DNA of 64,000 nt from NCBI RefSeq assembly GCF_016804325.1, contig NZ_CP043627.1, positions 4,043,001 to 4,107,000 of the forward strand, given 5' to 3'. Below are positions 57,911 through 64,000 of the stretch, one piece after another (within the stretch, counting starts at the first letter, position 1; each line of letters starts with the position of its first letter). The translations under genes were made by a program, and so were the position numbers. The notes under the pieces are model-generated. The model had not been told where the DNA came from. It did not search any database and saw only the letters and a program-made list of their open reading frames with translations. The stretch is from Methylobacterium aquaticum. GTDB taxonomy: Bacteria; Pseudomonadota; Alphaproteobacteria; Rhizobiales; Beijerinckiaceae.

Positions 57911-58741
57911 TCAATCGGCGATGAACTTCAGCCGGTGCTCGCGGTGGAGATCGACGATCGCCGCCGCGGTCTCCTCGATCGAGCGCCGGGTGACGTCGAT
58001 CACCGGCCAGCGGTTGCGGGCGAAGAGCCGGCGCGAGCTCGCGATCTCGTTCGCCACCGCGTCGCGGTCGACATAGGACGAGGAATCGTCGGCCTTGAGG
58101 CTGAGCAGGCGGTTCTGGCGGATCTGGACGATCCGCTCCGGCGAGGCGATCAGCCCGACGATCAGCGGCTGGCGCAGGGTCTCGAGGATGGCCGGCGGCG
58201 GCACGCCGGGGATCAGCGGGATGTTGGTGGTCTTCAGGCCGCGATTGGCGAGGTAGATCGCCGTCGGCGTCTTCGAGGTGCGGCTCACCCCGAGGATGAT
58301 CACGTCCGCCTCGTTGAGGTCGTGCGGCAGGTTGCCGTCGTCGTGGGCGAGCGTGAAGTTCATCGCGTCGATGCGCTTGAAGTACTCCGCGTTCAGCATG
58401 TGCTGCGCCCCCGGCCGGGCGGTGGAATGGGTGCCGAGATAGGCCTGCAGCAGCTGGTGGACCGGCTCCAGCACCGAGAGCAGCGGCGAGCCGGTGGCCC
58501 GGCAGGCCTCCTCCAGCCGCTCGGTCAGCTCGCGCCCGACCAGGGTGTAGAGCACGATGCCGGGGGCCTGCTCGATCTCGTTGATCACCCGTTCGAGCTG
58601 GGTGCCCGAGCGCACGAGCGGATAGACGTGCTCGATCGCCGAGACCCCCTCGTACTGCGCCGCCGCGGCGCGGCCGACATTGATCAGGGTCTCGCCGGTG
58701 GAGTCCGACACGAGGTGGAGGTGGAAGTAGCTGCGGACCAC
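57911..58741 (-). CDS. ppsR: Pyruvate, phosphate dikinase regulatory protein (PpsR/DUF299 family)
   Basis: Bifunctional serine/threonine kinase and phosphorylase that controls PEP synthase or pyruvate phosphate dikinase. The 276-residue protein starts [29 protein letters not shown] and shows [35 protein letters not shown], the P-loop-like element, and [21 protein letters not shown]. The GTG at 58741 is preferred over an ATG at 58786, because the conserved [14 protein letters not shown] begins there. It is the gene next to oriC in many alphaproteobacteria, and here too the next gap is the origin candidate. Confidence 0.93.
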   Translation of the reverse strand: MVRSYFHLHLVSDSTGETLINVGRAAAAQYEGVSAIEHVYPLVRSGTQLERVINEIEQAPGIVLYTLVGRELTERLEEACRATGSPLLSVLEPVHQLLQAYLGTHSTARPGAQHMLNAEYFKRIDAMNFTLAHDDGNLPHDLNEADVIILGVSRTSKTPTAIYLANRGLKTTNIPLIPGVPPPAILETLRQPLIVGLIASPERIVQIRQNRLLSLKADDSSSYVDRDAVANEIASSRRLFARNRWPVIDVTRRSIEETAAAIVDLHREHRLKFIAD

Positions 58742-58935
58742 GCGGGCTCCCCGGGCTCGCCGCGGGCGCGGCGGACGCAAGAGCATCTTTGCGACGGCAT
58801 GGACGGTGCCTGTCGCAAAAATGCAGAAAGATCAAGCACCTGAAGCGGCGTCCGATGGACGGGCGATCGGGCGCCGCTCCAGCGAGTCCGCTGCCCGGTG
58901 GGTCGTCCACCGATCGGCGGCGCGGAGTCGATGAG

Positions 58936-58944
58936 TGTGGATAA
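58936..58944 (-). promoter_or_regulatory. DnaA box
   Basis: TGTGGATAA, the exact complement of the consensus TTATCCACA, in the oriC candidate region. DnaA binding is expected from the perfect match and location. Confidence 0.8.
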
Positions 58945-59132
58945 TCCGCCTGCGCAGGCAGGTCCAGGCGGGAGGCCTGTGGGTTAACGGCTCAACGGCT
59001 CAACAGGCCGGACGTTAACACTCGTGGCGGGCCGCCCGTGGGAGAATCCGGGACGTGGACCCGCCGAGTCCGCCACGGCAGGGCGCAAGCCCATGGTGAC
59101 TCTCGTGATCCTTCGACAATGGAGCAAATCTG

Positions 59133-59147
59133 TTAAAGGCCTCTTAA
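59133..59147. promoter_or_regulatory. CtrA-type binding site
   Basis: TTAA-AGGCCTC-TTAA exactly matches the alphaproteobacterial CtrA consensus TTAA-N7-TTAA and lies inside a GTTAA...TTAAC dyad in the origin candidate. In Caulobacter such sites let CtrA silence oriC. Binding is inferred. Confidence 0.65.
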
Positions 59148-59376
59148 CGCACCGGCGGTGGGGACGGGCTGTGGACGGGGCTGGAGCCCCGCGATGCCTG
59201 CCCCCAATAGAAAAAACAGATTCCTAGAATCTCTCTTTTCTTTTCAGAGGCCTGGGTGGGGATGGGCATCGTGGCGGGTCGCGACCAAGCGTCGGGCTGG
59301 CGCGCGGCAGCGGTTCTCGGCATAGGGAGAGCCGAGCCGCCGGCGTGGCGGCAGAAGGTTTTCGGGGGGACGGAGC

Positions 59377-60465
59377 ATGGGCGGGACCGCGGGAGCCGGA
59401 CGGGGAGCCGCAGAGCGGCCGATCCTGCGGGTGCTGAACGGCGAGGCGCTGTCGCCGCCGCCCGCCTGGATGATGCGCCAGGCCGGGCGCTACCTGCCGG
59501 AATACCGGGCGGTCCGGGCCGAGGCCGGCTCCTTCCTCGACCTCTGCTACAATCCTGACTTCGCCACCGAGGTCACCCTCCAGCCGATCCGCCGCTTCGG
59601 CTTCGAGGCGGCGATCCTGTTCTCCGACATCCTGGTGGTGCCGCACGCGCTCGGCCAGGACGTGCGCTTCGTGGAAGGGGAGGGGCCCCGCCTCGACCCG
59701 ATGGCCGGCCGGCCGGAATTCGACCGGCTGATCGAGGCGGGCGATCCGCGGATCATGCGCCACCTGAACCCGGTCTTCGAGACCGTCGGGCGCCTGCGGG
59801 CGGAACTGCCGTCCGAGACGACGCTGCTGGGCTTCTGCGGCGCGCCCTGGACGGTGGCGAGCTACATGATCGGCGGCCGCGGCACGCCGGACCTCGCACC
59901 CGCCCGGGCACTCGCCGCCCGCGACCCCGCCCTCCTCGACGCCCTGATCGACCGGCTGGTCGCGGTCTCGACCGAGTACCTGGTGCGCCAGTTCGAGGCC
60001 GGCGCCGACGCGGTGCAGATCTTCGAGAGCCATGCCGGCAGCTTGCCGGACGTGCCCGCGGGTGAGACCTGCGACGCCCTGGCGCGCTGGAGCCTCGCGC
60101 CGATCGCCCGGATCGTGTCGGGCATCCGCGCCCGGGTGCCGGGCGCCAGGATCATCGTCTTCGCCCGCGGCTCGGGGCTCGACGGCCATGCCCGGGTGGC
60201 CGCGGAGACCGGCGCCGACGCGGTCGGGGTCGATTGGGCGGTGGACCTGAAGGCTCTCCGCGCCCGCCTGCCGGCCTCGGTGGTCACTCAAGGCAATCTC
60301 CACCCCGAGACCCTGATCGCCGGTGGCGAGGCCCTGGACGCCGCCGTGGACGCGATCCGCGAGGCGACCGCCGGCACGCCCCACATCTTCAACCTCGGCC
60401 ACGGCATCACCCCGCAGACGCCGATCGCCCATGTCGAGCGGATGCTGGCGCGGCTGCGAGGGTGA
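59377..60465 (+). CDS. hemE: Uroporphyrinogen decarboxylase
   Basis: Converts uroporphyrinogen III to coproporphyrinogen III in haem synthesis. The 362-residue protein has the substrate motif MMRQAGRYLPEYRAVRAEAGSFLDLCYNPDFATEVTLQPIRRFGFEAAILFSDIL (residues about 32-87, quoted here as spaced landmarks MRQAGRYLPEY and FSDIL), LGFCGAPWTVASYMIGG, FESHAGSLP and NLGHGITPQTP. Length is normal. It is the first gene to the right of the origin candidate and reads away from it. hemJ follows after a repeat. The N-terminal 15 residues before RPILRVLNGE are not conserved, so a later start is possible. Confidence 0.97.
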   Translation: MGGTAGAGRGAAERPILRVLNGEALSPPPAWMMRQAGRYLPEYRAVRAEAGSFLDLCYNPDFATEVTLQPIRRFGFEAAILFSDILVVPHALGQDVRFVEGEGPRLDPMAGRPEFDRLIEAGDPRIMRHLNPVFETVGRLRAELPSETTLLGFCGAPWTVASYMIGGRGTPDLAPARALAARDPALLDALIDRLVAVSTEYLVRQFEAGADAVQIFESHAGSLPDVPAGETCDALARWSLAPIARIVSGIRARVPGARIIVFARGSGLDGHARVAAETGADAVGVDWAVDLKALRARLPASVVTQGNLHPETLIAGGEALDAAVDAIREATAGTPHIFNLGHGITPQTPIAHVERMLARLRG

Positions 60466-60522
60466 GGGCCCTCGGCGGACGGCGCTCGGCCCGTTCCCCG
60501 CGACGGTTATGCCGCCCTCCGC

Positions 60523-60662
60523 GTCATCCCGGGGCCGCGCAGCGGAACCCGGGATCCATAACCGCCGACGTGTCAGGATGAAGCGGGACGCTGGCAATCC
60601 ATTCCGGCACCGTCAGCGGTTATGGATCCCGGGTTCTCGCCTTCGGCGAGCCCCGGGATGAC
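60523..60662. repeat. Palindromic repeat family A, copy 3
   Basis: A 140-bp unit starting GTCATCCCGGGGCCGCGCAG and ending GGCGAGCCCCGGGATGAC, with inner GGATCCATAACCGC and GCGGTTATGGATCC in inverted orientation. It lies between hemE and hemJ. Confidence 0.85.
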
Positions 60663-60735
60663 GAAGAGGGTGGCAGGATCGGTCGATCCCAAGATTTTAG
60701 TAAAATCACACATCCCTCACAGGAATAAACCCACC

Positions 60736-61158
60736 GTGTATCTCTGGATCAAGGCCGCCCACATCATCTCGCTCATCGCCTGGATGGCGGCGATGCTCTA
60801 CCTGCCGCGGCTGTTCGTCTATCACGCCGCGTTGCCGGCCGGGTCTCCGACGGCTGAGACCTTCAAGGTGATGGAGCGGCGCCTCGCCAAGGCGATCATG
60901 CTGCCGGGGATGATCGCGACCTGGATCTTCGGCATCGCCCTCGTGGTGATGAGCGGCGCCTATACCCAGGGCTGGATGCACGCCAAGTTCGCCCTGGTGC
61001 TGGCGATGAGCGGCATCCACGGCTGGCTGTCGCGGATGGTCAAGGACTTCGCCGCCGACCGGAACACCCGCAGCACGAAATTCTACCGGGTGCTCAACGA
61101 GGTGCCGACGCTGCTGATGATCCTCATCGTGATCCTGGTGGTGGTGAAGCCGTTCTGA
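60736..61158 (+). CDS. hemJ: HemJ protoporphyrinogen IX oxidase (UPF0093)
   Basis: Integral membrane protein of 140 residues that oxidises protoporphyrinogen IX. Four hydrophobic segments are visible. The signature N-terminus is VYLWIKAAHIISLIAWMAAMLYLPRLFVYHA, with the conserved His and the KVMERRLAKAIMLPGMIATWIFG block. MHAKFALVLAMSGIHGWLSR carries the second conserved His/Lys, and YRVLNEVPTLLMILIVILVVVKPF ends it. The GTG at 60736 is preferred; longer in-frame starts lie in the repeat. It follows hemE, consistent with haem synthesis in one unit. Confidence 0.95.
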   Translation: MYLWIKAAHIISLIAWMAAMLYLPRLFVYHAALPAGSPTAETFKVMERRLAKAIMLPGMIATWIFGIALVVMSGAYTQGWMHAKFALVLAMSGIHGWLSRMVKDFAADRNTRSTKFYRVLNEVPTLLMILIVILVVVKPF

Positions 61159-61166
61159 CGGAGCCC

Positions 61167-62039
61167 ATGATGGCCGGCATCGAGACGCAAGTTCTCTCCC
61201 TCACCCTGGCCGGCCGGTCCCTGACCCTGCCGGCCGACCGGATCGGCGAGGGCCCGCCGGCCCTGCTGCTGCCGGCGCTGTCCTCGATCGCGACCCGCGA
61301 GGAGATGCGGCCCCTGGCGGCGCGGCTGTCCGCCCGCCATCGCTGCCTGGTACCGGACTGGCCCGGCTTCGGCGCGCAACCGCGGGCCCGGGTGCCGCTT
61401 GCCCCCGACACCCTCCACGCCTTCCTCGACGCGCTTCTCGACAAGGCGCCCGGCCCCTACGCGCTGGGGGTCGCGGCCGGCCACGCCGCCGGCTACCTCG
61501 TCGCCGCGGCGGCCCGGCACCCCGGCGCCTTCGCCCGGCTGGTCCTGGTGGCGCCGACCTGGCGCGGGCCGCTGCCGACCGCGATGGGCGAGGAGCGCCG
61601 GCCGCTCTTTGCCCGCCTGCGCCGCGCGGTCGAGGCGCCCGTCCTCGGCAACCTGCTCTACCGCTTCAACGTCAGCACGCCGATCGTGTCGCGGATGATG
61701 CAGGCCCATGTCTATGCCGACCGGACCCGGGTCACCCCGGCCCTGCTCGCCGACAAGCGGCGGGTGACGCACCAGCCCCGCGCCCGCTTCGGCACCGCCG
61801 CCTTCGTCACCGGCGGCCTCGACCCGGTCCGGACGCGCGACGACTTCTTCGCCCTGTTCGGGCCCGGCCTGCCGCCGGTCCTGATGCTGCAGCCGAAGGG
61901 CGCGCCGCGCCGCTCCGGCGCCGAGATGACCGCGCTCGGCGCGTCCGGCCTCGTGCGCACCGTGGCGATCCCGGGAGCGCTCGCCGCCCACGAGGAATGC
62001 CCCGAGGCGGTCGCGGCCGCGATCCTGTCCGACGCCTGA
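61167..62039 (+). CDS. Alpha/beta-hydrolase-fold protein with altered nucleophile elbow
   Basis: A 290-residue alpha/beta-hydrolase-fold protein. The strand-loop blocks PALLLPALSSIATREEMRPLAARLSARHRCLVPDWPGFG and the C-terminal VAIPGALAAHEECPEAVAAAI (His region) are typical. The usual GxSxG nucleophile elbow appears as LGVAAGHAAGYL, with Ala where the catalytic Ser is expected, so it may be non-hydrolytic or use a different residue. It is 8 bp after hemJ in the same direction, and a PAP2 phosphatase gene follows 4 bp later. Substrate unknown. Confidence 0.75.
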   Translation: MMAGIETQVLSLTLAGRSLTLPADRIGEGPPALLLPALSSIATREEMRPLAARLSARHRCLVPDWPGFGAQPRARVPLAPDTLHAFLDALLDKAPGPYALGVAAGHAAGYLVAAAARHPGAFARLVLVAPTWRGPLPTAMGEERRPLFARLRRAVEAPVLGNLLYRFNVSTPIVSRMMQAHVYADRTRVTPALLADKRRVTHQPRARFGTAAFVTGGLDPVRTRDDFFALFGPGLPPVLMLQPKGAPRRSGAEMTALGASGLVRTVAIPGALAAHEECPEAVAAAILSDA

Positions 62040-62043
62040 GACG

Positions 62044-62799
62044 ATGCGGGCGCCGCTCGCCCTCTGCCTGGCGCTCGCTGCCGGCGCCGCCGCGGCCGAG
62101 CCGGCGCCCGCTCCCTACCTGGCGGCCGGCATCCTCGATGCCGCCGCGATCCTGCCCGCCCCGCCGAAGCCCGGCAGCGCCGCCCACGAGGCCGATGCGG
62201 CGGCCTACGCGGCGACGCGGGGTCTCGCCGGCTCGCCGCGGTGGGACCTCGCCACCGCCGACGTTCCCTCCGGCGTCGCCGCGCTGCTTGCCGATTTCTC
62301 CTGCGCCGCCGGCCGGCGCCTCGATCCCGCCCGGGTGCCGGCCCTCGCCGGGCTTCTGGCCCGCGCCCGCCGCGACGTGGTGGCCCTGGTGCGCGACGCG
62401 AAGGTCCGCTTCGCCCGGCCCCGGCCGCATCTCGGCAACGATGCCCCGCTCTGCGTCGACCGCAGCGAGGCCCTCGACCGGAGCTTGTCCTACCCCTCCG
62501 GCCACGCCACCGAGGGCTGGACCGTCGGCCTCGTCCTCGCCGCCCTGATGCCGGAGCGCGCCACGGCACTGATGCGCCGCGGCCGGACCTACGGCGAGAG
62601 CCGGATCGTCTGCGGGGTGCATTGGGCGAGCGATGTCGAGGCCGGACGGCTGGCCGGCAGCGCCCTGTTCGCCGTCCTCGTCGGCGATCCCGCCTTCCGG
62701 GCCGACCTCGACCGCGCCCGGAGCGAACTCGCCGCCGTGCCTCCGGGAGCGGCGCCCGAGCCGGCCGCCTGCACGCGCGAAGAGGCGACGTGGCCCTGA
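62044..62799 (+). CDS. Class A acid phosphatase / PAP2-family protein, secreted
   Basis: A 251-residue exported phosphatase. It has a signal peptide (LALCLALAAGAAAAEP), then the PAP2 triad motifs: KVRFARPRPHLGND, LSYPSGHATEGWTVGLVLA and GESRIVCGVHWASDVEAG. The order K(x6)RP, PSGH, SR(x5)H(x3)D is the vanadium-peroxidase/PAP2 signature, and the length and signal fit class A non-specific acid phosphatases (PhoN type) of the periplasm. Start 62044 lies four bases after the hydrolase stop, so co-transcribed with hemJ and the hydrolase. Confidence 0.9.
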   Translation: MRAPLALCLALAAGAAAAEPAPAPYLAAGILDAAAILPAPPKPGSAAHEADAAAYAATRGLAGSPRWDLATADVPSGVAALLADFSCAAGRRLDPARVPALAGLLARARRDVVALVRDAKVRFARPRPHLGNDAPLCVDRSEALDRSLSYPSGHATEGWTVGLVLAALMPERATALMRRGRTYGESRIVCGVHWASDVEAGRLAGSALFAVLVGDPAFRADLDRARSELAAVPPGAAPEPAACTREEATWP

Positions 62800-62958
62800 G
62801 GCCACAGCCCGTCCGAAGACAGGCCCTCCATCGGGAATAGCGCTGACGACCCAAGACGTTGTCGCGCCGGCACCGCCCTCGCGGCCTGGCCGCCGAGGAC
62901 GGGCTTCAACTTCCAGTCGATCAATCGCCCACAATTGGATGTGATGGTGATTGACGAA

Positions 62959-63009
62959 TCGTTACCGCAGCGATAACGAGCCGTTGATTTTGATGACCGA
63001 ATCGTTATC
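62959..63009. promoter_or_regulatory. Repeated TCGTTA/TAACGA operator candidate
   Basis: A/T-richer gap upstream of the response-regulator gene. It has TCGTTA at 62959, its complement TAACGA at 62974, and TCGTTATC at 63002-63009, which pairs with GATAACGA at 62972-62979. The three half-sites and symmetry look like a regulator target. The regulator is unknown. Confidence 0.4.
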
Positions 63010-63090
63010 ACTTGCATCGACGCCGATCGGGTGACCGGATCTGCTTTTCCAAGACTTGTGATCCGGTTGACCGGGTTGGATGACTGTTCC

Positions 63091-63594
63091 ATGCACGCTG
63101 TCCGACATGATGACGGATGTGGGCTTGTCCAGGCGCGCACCATCACTGCGCTTCTTCTCGAGGATGACGACGTCGACGCCAAGCTGATCGCCCTCCAGGC
63201 GGTCGGTTTCCGGATGCTCGACATGCGCGTGCTGCGCGCCCGCTCCACCGCCGAGGCGCGCGAGCATGTCGACCGCGAGCGGATCGACCTGGCGATCCTC
63301 GACTTCTGGCTCGGCTGCGAGTCGAGCCTGCGCTTCCTCGCCGAACTGGATGCGCGGCTGCCCGGCCTGCCGGCGATCGTGCTGACCGGGCTCAGCATGC
63401 CGGACGTGCGCGAGATGTGCGCGAATGCCGGCGCCGTGCGCTTCCTCGACAAGGCCAGCCTCACCGGCGAGGCGTTCGAGGCCGCGATCCTCGGGGTGCT
63501 CGGGCCCCGCGCCTTCCGCTCACCCGCCGCCGAGCCGACCCGCTACGGGCGGCCCGGCCTCACCGTGGTATCGAACGAGAGATGTGACCGATGA
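63091..63594 (+). CDS. Stand-alone response-regulator receiver protein
   Basis: A receiver-only protein of about 167 residues (start uncertain: 63031, 63091 or later). Receiver motifs: acidic pocket ALLLEDDDVDAK, phospho-acceptor Asp in LAILDFWLG, Thr switch VLTGLS and Lys in FLDKASLTG. No output domain; the C-terminal 30 residues (AAEPTRYGRPGL) are disordered-looking. Its stop overlaps the next start (ATGA at 63591). No kinase gene is adjacent; the soluble hybrid kinase at 31872 is distant. Confidence 0.8.
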   Translation: MHAVRHDDGCGLVQARTITALLLEDDDVDAKLIALQAVGFRMLDMRVLRARSTAEAREHVDRERIDLAILDFWLGCESSLRFLAELDARLPGLPAIVLTGLSMPDVREMCANAGAVRFLDKASLTGEAFEAAILGVLGPRAFRSPAAEPTRYGRPGLTVVSNERCDR

Positions 63595-63941
63595 ACGGCC
63601 AGATCACCTATCTCAACGCCGGATCGGGCAACGAGCAGACCATGACGGAACCGGCCCAGTCCGACGCTTCGAAGTCCGACGCCTCGAACACGATCGAGAA
63701 GGTCCGCGAGCTCCTCTACGGCGAGGCGATGCGCTCGCAGGGGCGCCGGCACGAGGACCTGCGCGAGGCGGTGACCGACCTCGAGCAGCGCATGGTCCAG
63801 CGCTTCAACGAGATGCAGAAGTCGATCGACGCCCTCGCCCTGTCGCTGCGGATGGAGCAGAGCAACGCCGTGCGGGCGATCGGCGGCGCGGTGACCGAGA
63901 TGGGCCGGCAGATCTCCGCCCTGGCCGACCGCAACCCGTAA
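63591..63941 (+). CDS. Small coiled-coil protein of unknown function
   Basis: A 116-residue protein, translationally coupled to the receiver gene. After a polar N-terminus (SDASKSDASNTIEKVRELLYG) it has a heptad-like helical stretch, EDLREAVTDLEQRMVQRFNEMQKSIDALALSLRMEQSNAVRAIGGAVTEMGRQISALAD (landmarks DLEQRMVQRF and DALALSLRM), predicted coiled coil. No family recognised. Coupling suggests it is a partner or target of the receiver protein. Confidence 0.7.
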   Translation: MNGQITYLNAGSGNEQTMTEPAQSDASKSDASNTIEKVRELLYGEAMRSQGRRHEDLREAVTDLEQRMVQRFNEMQKSIDALALSLRMEQSNAVRAIGGAVTEMGRQISALADRNP

Positions 63942-64000
63942 GCCGCGGGCCCGATCCGGGATGAGAGCGGCGGCGGTCCAAGGTCCGGCCCAAGATGCGG

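Larger units (their letters stand above)
58742..59376. other. Candidate chromosomal replication origin (oriC)
   Basis: This 635-bp gap lies between ppsR and hemE, the position of the Caulobacter-type and rickettsial oriC, with genes on both sides transcribed away from it. Seen directly: a perfect DnaA box (58936-58944), a TTAA-N7-TTAA CtrA-type site (59133-59147), further TTAAC elements (58984, 59015), at least four GANTC methylation sites (58925, 59043, 59219, 59227), and an A/T-rich tract at 59208-59245 (AATAGAAAAAACAG, CTCTCTTTTCTTTTCAG) that could be the unwinding element. Two weaker DnaA-like sites (TGTGGGTTA near 58979, TGTGGACGG near 59170) are also present. Function is inferred from position and motifs. 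Confidence 0.8.

Noticed and set aside
59024..59227. 67-codon open frame inside the origin candidate
   Set aside because: No ribosome site or motif, and it runs through the CtrA-type element.

Overview
The window is very G+C-rich and reads as a Methylobacterium-like alphaproteobacterium (Hyphomicrobiales). Three things support this: the origin-proximal gene order (smr-mltA-tim44-secB, dnaQ-coaE-aroE-maf-ppsR, hemE-hemJ, rho-mnmE-mnmG), a MucR/Ros-type regulator, and the density of intergenic palindromic repeats. The assignment rests on gene content and order; no search was run.

The window appears to contain the chromosomal replication origin. The gap between ppsR and hemE (58742-59376), the classical alphaproteobacterial oriC position, holds a perfect DnaA box, a perfect TTAA-N7-TTAA CtrA-type site and several GANTC sites. 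Genes on both sides point away from it. Two parS-like 16-mers lie at 1398-1413 (mnmG/mnmE junction) and 9012-9027 (after secB). The core genes are split by about 45 kb of accessory DNA between secB and dnaQ, and rho-mnmE-mnmG sits beside smr rather than beside hemJ.

Layout: 1-4.8 kb, tRNA-modification genes mnmG (partial) and mnmE, then rho. 5.4-9 kb, smr, mltA, tim44, secB. 9-15 kb, small housekeeping genes (LysE exporter, EVE, PRC-barrel, mepA, msrA) and a PAS-HTH regulator. 15-24 kb, a catabolic cluster: two periplasmic binding proteins, DUF3237, BKACE, 3-hydroxyacyl-CoA dehydrogenase, crotonase, feruloyl-CoA synthase-type ligase, 4HBT thioesterase and MarR. 24-28.6 kb, a cytochrome P450 with its ferredoxin, ferredoxin reductase and a Rieske-FAD reductase. 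28.8-36 kb, MucR-like regulator, dihydroxyacetone kinase, hybrid histidine kinase and a soluble triple-PAS chemoreceptor with PilZ. 36-39 kb, D-amino-acid dehydrogenase and an M20 amidohydrolase. 39-45.4 kb, a MoxR/DUF58/VWA/Bat operon built like mxaRSACKL. 46-54 kb, an orphan homodimeric aceE and the gcvT-gcvH-gcvP glycine cleavage genes. 54-55 kb, a HigBA-type toxin-antitoxin pair. 55-62 kb, the origin block and downstream genes.

The catabolic cluster suggests a CoA-dependent side-chain degradation pathway (hydroxycinnamate-like, or alternatively carnitine-like) in which a BKACE enzyme would do the C-C cleavage. Three of its genes, and one gene of the MoxR operon, carry single-base deletions in or next to G/C runs. 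These are either real decay or assembly errors and should be resolved first.
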